Positions 13,527 through 15,464 of a stretch of 15,464 nucleotides of DNA are shown piece after piece; positions within the stretch are counted from its first letter, which is position 1, and every line of letters starts with the position of its first letter. A program made the translations under genes and the position numbers. The stretch is from Emticicia sp943368675 (GTDB lineage Bacteria; Bacteroidota; Bacteroidia; Cytophagales; Spirosomataceae). Below the pieces are notes generated by a model. It had not been told where the DNA came from and searched no databases. It saw nothing but the letters and a program-made list of their open reading frames with translations. The DNA is taken from positions 1 through 15,464 of the forward strand of contig CALRLN020000066.1 of NCBI GenBank assembly GCA_943368675.1, given 5' to 3'.

Positions 13527-14672
13527 ATGATAAAGCAAAACCGAACATTACTTATACAAATTACTCTTTTTATTGTCACGCTTATCACCACAACTTTAAC
13601 CGGAGCTGAATTTATTTTTGGAGGTTCTTTCTTTTTTGGCAAGGTGCCAATGGGCTGGCATGAGTTTGTTCAGGGGCTTAGTTATTCTGTGCCTTTTTTA
13701 GGTATTTTAACCGTGCATGAATTCGGCCATTATTTTATGGCTAAGAAACATAAAACAGAAGTAACACTCCCTTATTATATCCCCTTATGGTTCGGCGGCC
13801 TTGGCGGCTTTTCAACTATTGGCACCTTAGGCGCATTTATCCGTATCAAAGACCGCATTCAGTCAAGAATAAAATATTTTGATATTGGTATTGCAGGCCC
13901 ACTGGCAGGTTTTGTAGCAGCAGTAGGTGTATTATGGTATGGTTTTACGCATTTGCCGAGTATTGATTATATTTTTGAGTTATTTCCGGTACTGAAACAA
14001 TACGGTACGGATTATGGAAAGTTTCTGGAAACCAGTCCGGATTATCTCAATATCAAACTGGGTGATAGCCTTCTTTTTAAATTCTTTCAGGACTATATTG
14101 CAGACGGCTACTTACCGCACCCCTATTTATATACTAATTATCCAATCATATTTGCCGGATATTTATCTCTATTCTTTACAGCCTTGAACCTCTTCCCTAT
14201 CGGTCAATTAGATGGAGGGCATATCTTATACGGTTTGATTGGAGACAGAGCCTTCAATATAGTTTCTCCGATTCTCTTCACCGGGTTTGTATTTTATGCT
14301 GGTTTAGGCTTTTTTAAGGTAGATGAGTTTTTTACATTGGATGAACTCATAATCGGAAAATTTATGGTTTACATTGGCTTTGTATACCTCTGTTTTTCCA
14401 GAATTACCGAAAATCTTATCACAAATTTGCTGATAAGCCTGAGTGTTGTTGCGATTCAGTTAATAATCAGCTATTTTTACCCTACCATTGAGGGATATTC
14501 AGGATTTTTGGCGTTTGGCTTAATGATTGGCCGATTCCTGGGAATCTACCACCCTCCGACCTATGACAAGCAACCACTTACCCTGGAAAGACAGATTTTG
14601 GGCTGGCTTGCATTGTTGGTATTCATTTTGTGCTTTACACCAAAGCCTTTTACTATAATACAACATGTTTAG
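13527..14672 (+). CDS. Site-2 protease family membrane metalloprotease (peptidase M50)
   Basis: The 381-residue multi-pass membrane protein starts MIKQNRTLLIQITLFIVTLI. The zinc site is H64-E-F-G-H68 in a membrane helix ('LTVHEFGHYFMAKKHKTEV'). The third ligand lies in 'ALNLFPIGQLDGGHILYGL' (Asp229). About seven to eight hydrophobic segments are visible. 'PYYIPLWFGGLGGFSTIGTLGAFI' is a re-entrant-type loop typical of the EGY1/S2P-like M50 subgroup. No PDZ domain is seen. These enzymes cleave within membrane helices, often of anti-sigma factors or signal-peptide remnants; the substrate here is unknown. A TTG at 13506 would extend the frame by seven residues, but the ATG at 13527 gives the natural hydrophobic start. 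The 3' end overlaps the acyltransferase start by 8 nt. Confidence 0.93.
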   Translation: MIKQNRTLLIQITLFIVTLITTTLTGAEFIFGGSFFFGKVPMGWHEFVQGLSYSVPFLGILTVHEFGHYFMAKKHKTEVTLPYYIPLWFGGLGGFSTIGTLGAFIRIKDRIQSRIKYFDIGIAGPLAGFVAAVGVLWYGFTHLPSIDYIFELFPVLKQYGTDYGKFLETSPDYLNIKLGDSLLFKFFQDYIADGYLPHPYLYTNYPIIFAGYLSLFFTALNLFPIGQLDGGHILYGLIGDRAFNIVSPILFTGFVFYAGLGFFKVDEFFTLDELIIGKFMVYIGFVYLCFSRITENLITNLLISLSVVAIQLIISYFYPTIEGYSGFLAFGLMIGRFLGIYHPPTYDKQPLTLERQILGWLALLVFILCFTPKPFTIIQHV

Positions 14673-15234
14673 ATGGCTTTCAAAATCCATTTTCAGATTA
14701 GCGGGTTGGAAAACAGTAGACAATCTCCCGGCTGATCTGAAAAAAGGTATTTTAGCAGTGGCTCCTCATGCCACATGGTATGATTTTCTGGTTGGTGTAG
14801 GGGCTAGATCTGATTTAGGAAAATCAATCAAATATTTAGGTAAAGCCGAACTCTTCCGCCCGCCTTTTGGTTGGCTTTTCAAGGCTCTGGGTGGTACACC
14901 GGTTGTACGCTCACATAGTACAAACTTTGTGCAACAAGTAGCCGAAACCTTTAATAGTCATCAAAGGCTACTAGTAGCCATTGCGCCGGAAGGTACACGA
15001 AAAAATGTAAAAAGGCTTAAAACAGGATTTTATTATATGGCTCATGCGGCCAAAATTCCCATTATTATGGTTGGTTTTGAATATCCTACCAAAACTGTTT
15101 TTGTTGAAGAACCATTCTATACAAGCGGAGATTTTGAAGCAGATATGCAGAAATATTTCATTCCTTTTTTTAAACAGATTAAGGGTGTACACAAAGACTG
15201 GATTGAGAATTATGAAAAAGGAGAGTTTAATTGA
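14665..15234 (+). CDS. PlsC-like lysophospholipid acyltransferase
   Basis: The product is 189 residues, starting MFRWLSKSIFRLAGWKTVDN. Acyltransferase block I is H35-A-T-W-Y-D40 (HX4D catalytic dyad), block II 'GKAELFRPPFGWLFKALGG', block III E109-G-T-R112 in 'APEGTRKN' (phosphate binding), and block IV 'KIPIIMVGFEYP'. It is a short 1-acyl-glycerol-3-phosphate acyltransferase relative that transfers an acyl chain to a lysolipid at the inner membrane face. The exact acceptor is unknown; short Bacteroidota members may act on other lipids such as ornithine lipids. The ATG lies inside the end of the M50 gene (8-nt overlap), indicating translational coupling. Confidence 0.9.
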   Translation: MFRWLSKSIFRLAGWKTVDNLPADLKKGILAVAPHATWYDFLVGVGARSDLGKSIKYLGKAELFRPPFGWLFKALGGTPVVRSHSTNFVQQVAETFNSHQRLLVAIAPEGTRKNVKRLKTGFYYMAHAAKIPIIMVGFEYPTKTVFVEEPFYTSGDFEADMQKYFIPFFKQIKGVHKDWIENYEKGEFN

Positions 15235-15265
15235 ATTTATTAATTAGTAGGTACAACACCGTGCA

Positions 15266-15464
15266 ATGAAAAAACAAACACAATCTATAAGAATTCAGAC
15301 CAAAAGGTCACAATATAGAGAACATTCTACACCACTGTTTTTGACCAGTAGTTTTTGTTTTGAAGATGCAGAACAGGGAAAAGCACTCTTCGACGAGACA
15401 CTAGAGGGCAATATTTATTCCCGTTTTTCAAACCCGTCGGTGCAGGAATTTGTCGATAAGGTTT
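15266..15464 (+). CDS. PLP-dependent trans-sulfuration enzyme, N-terminus (O-succinylhomoserine sulfhydrylase / cystathionine synthase-like), partial
   Basis: The first 66 codons are in the window, starting MKKQTQSIRIQTKRSQYREH. 'STPLFLTSSFCFEDAEQ' and 'EGNIYSRFSNPSVQEF' match the N-terminal part of Cys/Met-metabolism PLP enzymes. In these the Tyr and Arg of 'YSRFSNP' bind the cofactor phosphate of the neighbouring subunit. Bacteroidota homologues with this 'R-T-Q-x-x-R-S-x-x-R-E-H' start are usually annotated as O-succinylhomoserine sulfhydrylase (MetZ) and act in methionine synthesis. The Schiff-base lysine lies beyond the window, so MetZ, MetB and MetY-like roles cannot be separated. It follows the acyltransferase by 31 nt on the same strand. 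Confidence 0.88.
   Translation, partial: MKKQTQSIRIQTKRSQYREHSTPLFLTSSFCFEDAEQGKALFDETLEGNIYSRFSNPSVQEFVDKV

Noticed and set aside
1..15464. CRISPR arrays, transposases, attachment sites, tRNA or rRNA genes
   Set aside because: No regularly spaced repeats, transposase motifs, target-site duplications, or cloverleaf/rRNA-like stretches were seen on either strand.

Overview
The window looks like chromosomal DNA of a Bacteroidota member, most likely a Cytophagales relative (Emticicia/Leadbetterella-type). The reasons are the AT-rich composition, the lack of Shine-Dalgarno sequences, promoter-like TTTG...TAnnTTTG elements, and the gene families present: a VKOR-thioredoxin fusion with a C39-like head, a GG-leader peptide, a TlpA-type thioredoxin with a large N-terminal region, and M50 and S13 peptidases. 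The genus is an inference from protein style, not from a marker gene.

Layout. 1-186 (minus) is the N-terminus of a membrane protein, probably an endonuclease/exonuclease/phosphatase-family protein. 187-900 is AT-rich and contains at most a decayed LytTR-like remnant and a terminator. 901-1618 (minus) is a two-gene operon (membrane protein, then XRE regulator) with a recognisable Bacteroidota promoter inside a symmetrical, operator-like sequence. 1796-2167 is a group III truncated haemoglobin. It converges on dacB (2206-3648, minus), a PBP4-type D,D-carboxypeptidase. 3802-6205 is a beta-CASP metallo-beta-lactamase RNA nuclease followed by accA, closed by a strong terminator.

6265-12094 is the accessory part and the most interesting region. 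A small XRE regulator (minus) diverges from a gene fusing a C39-like domain, VKOR and thioredoxin. A 78-residue peptide with a double-glycine leader and four core cysteines follows, then a GT1-type glycosyltransferase, and after about 280 bp a periplasmic TlpA-type thioredoxin. Two ATGCA-N4-TGCAT palindromes, 21 bp apart, lie between the regulator and the fusion gene. A roughly 17-bp hairpin separates the peptide gene from the glycosyltransferase. I read this as a regulated cassette for a secreted, disulfide-containing and possibly glycosylated peptide, analogous to but not homologous in layout with Firmicutes glycocins. No C39 ABC exporter is present, so export would need a transporter encoded elsewhere.

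12201-12667 is a small lipoprotein gene broken by what looks like the loss of one T. 12876-15464 is a compact plus-strand run: a YihX-like HAD phosphatase, an M50 site-2 protease, a PlsC-like acyltransferase overlapping it by 8 nt, and the start of a PLP-dependent trans-sulfuration enzyme. These look like ordinary housekeeping genes.
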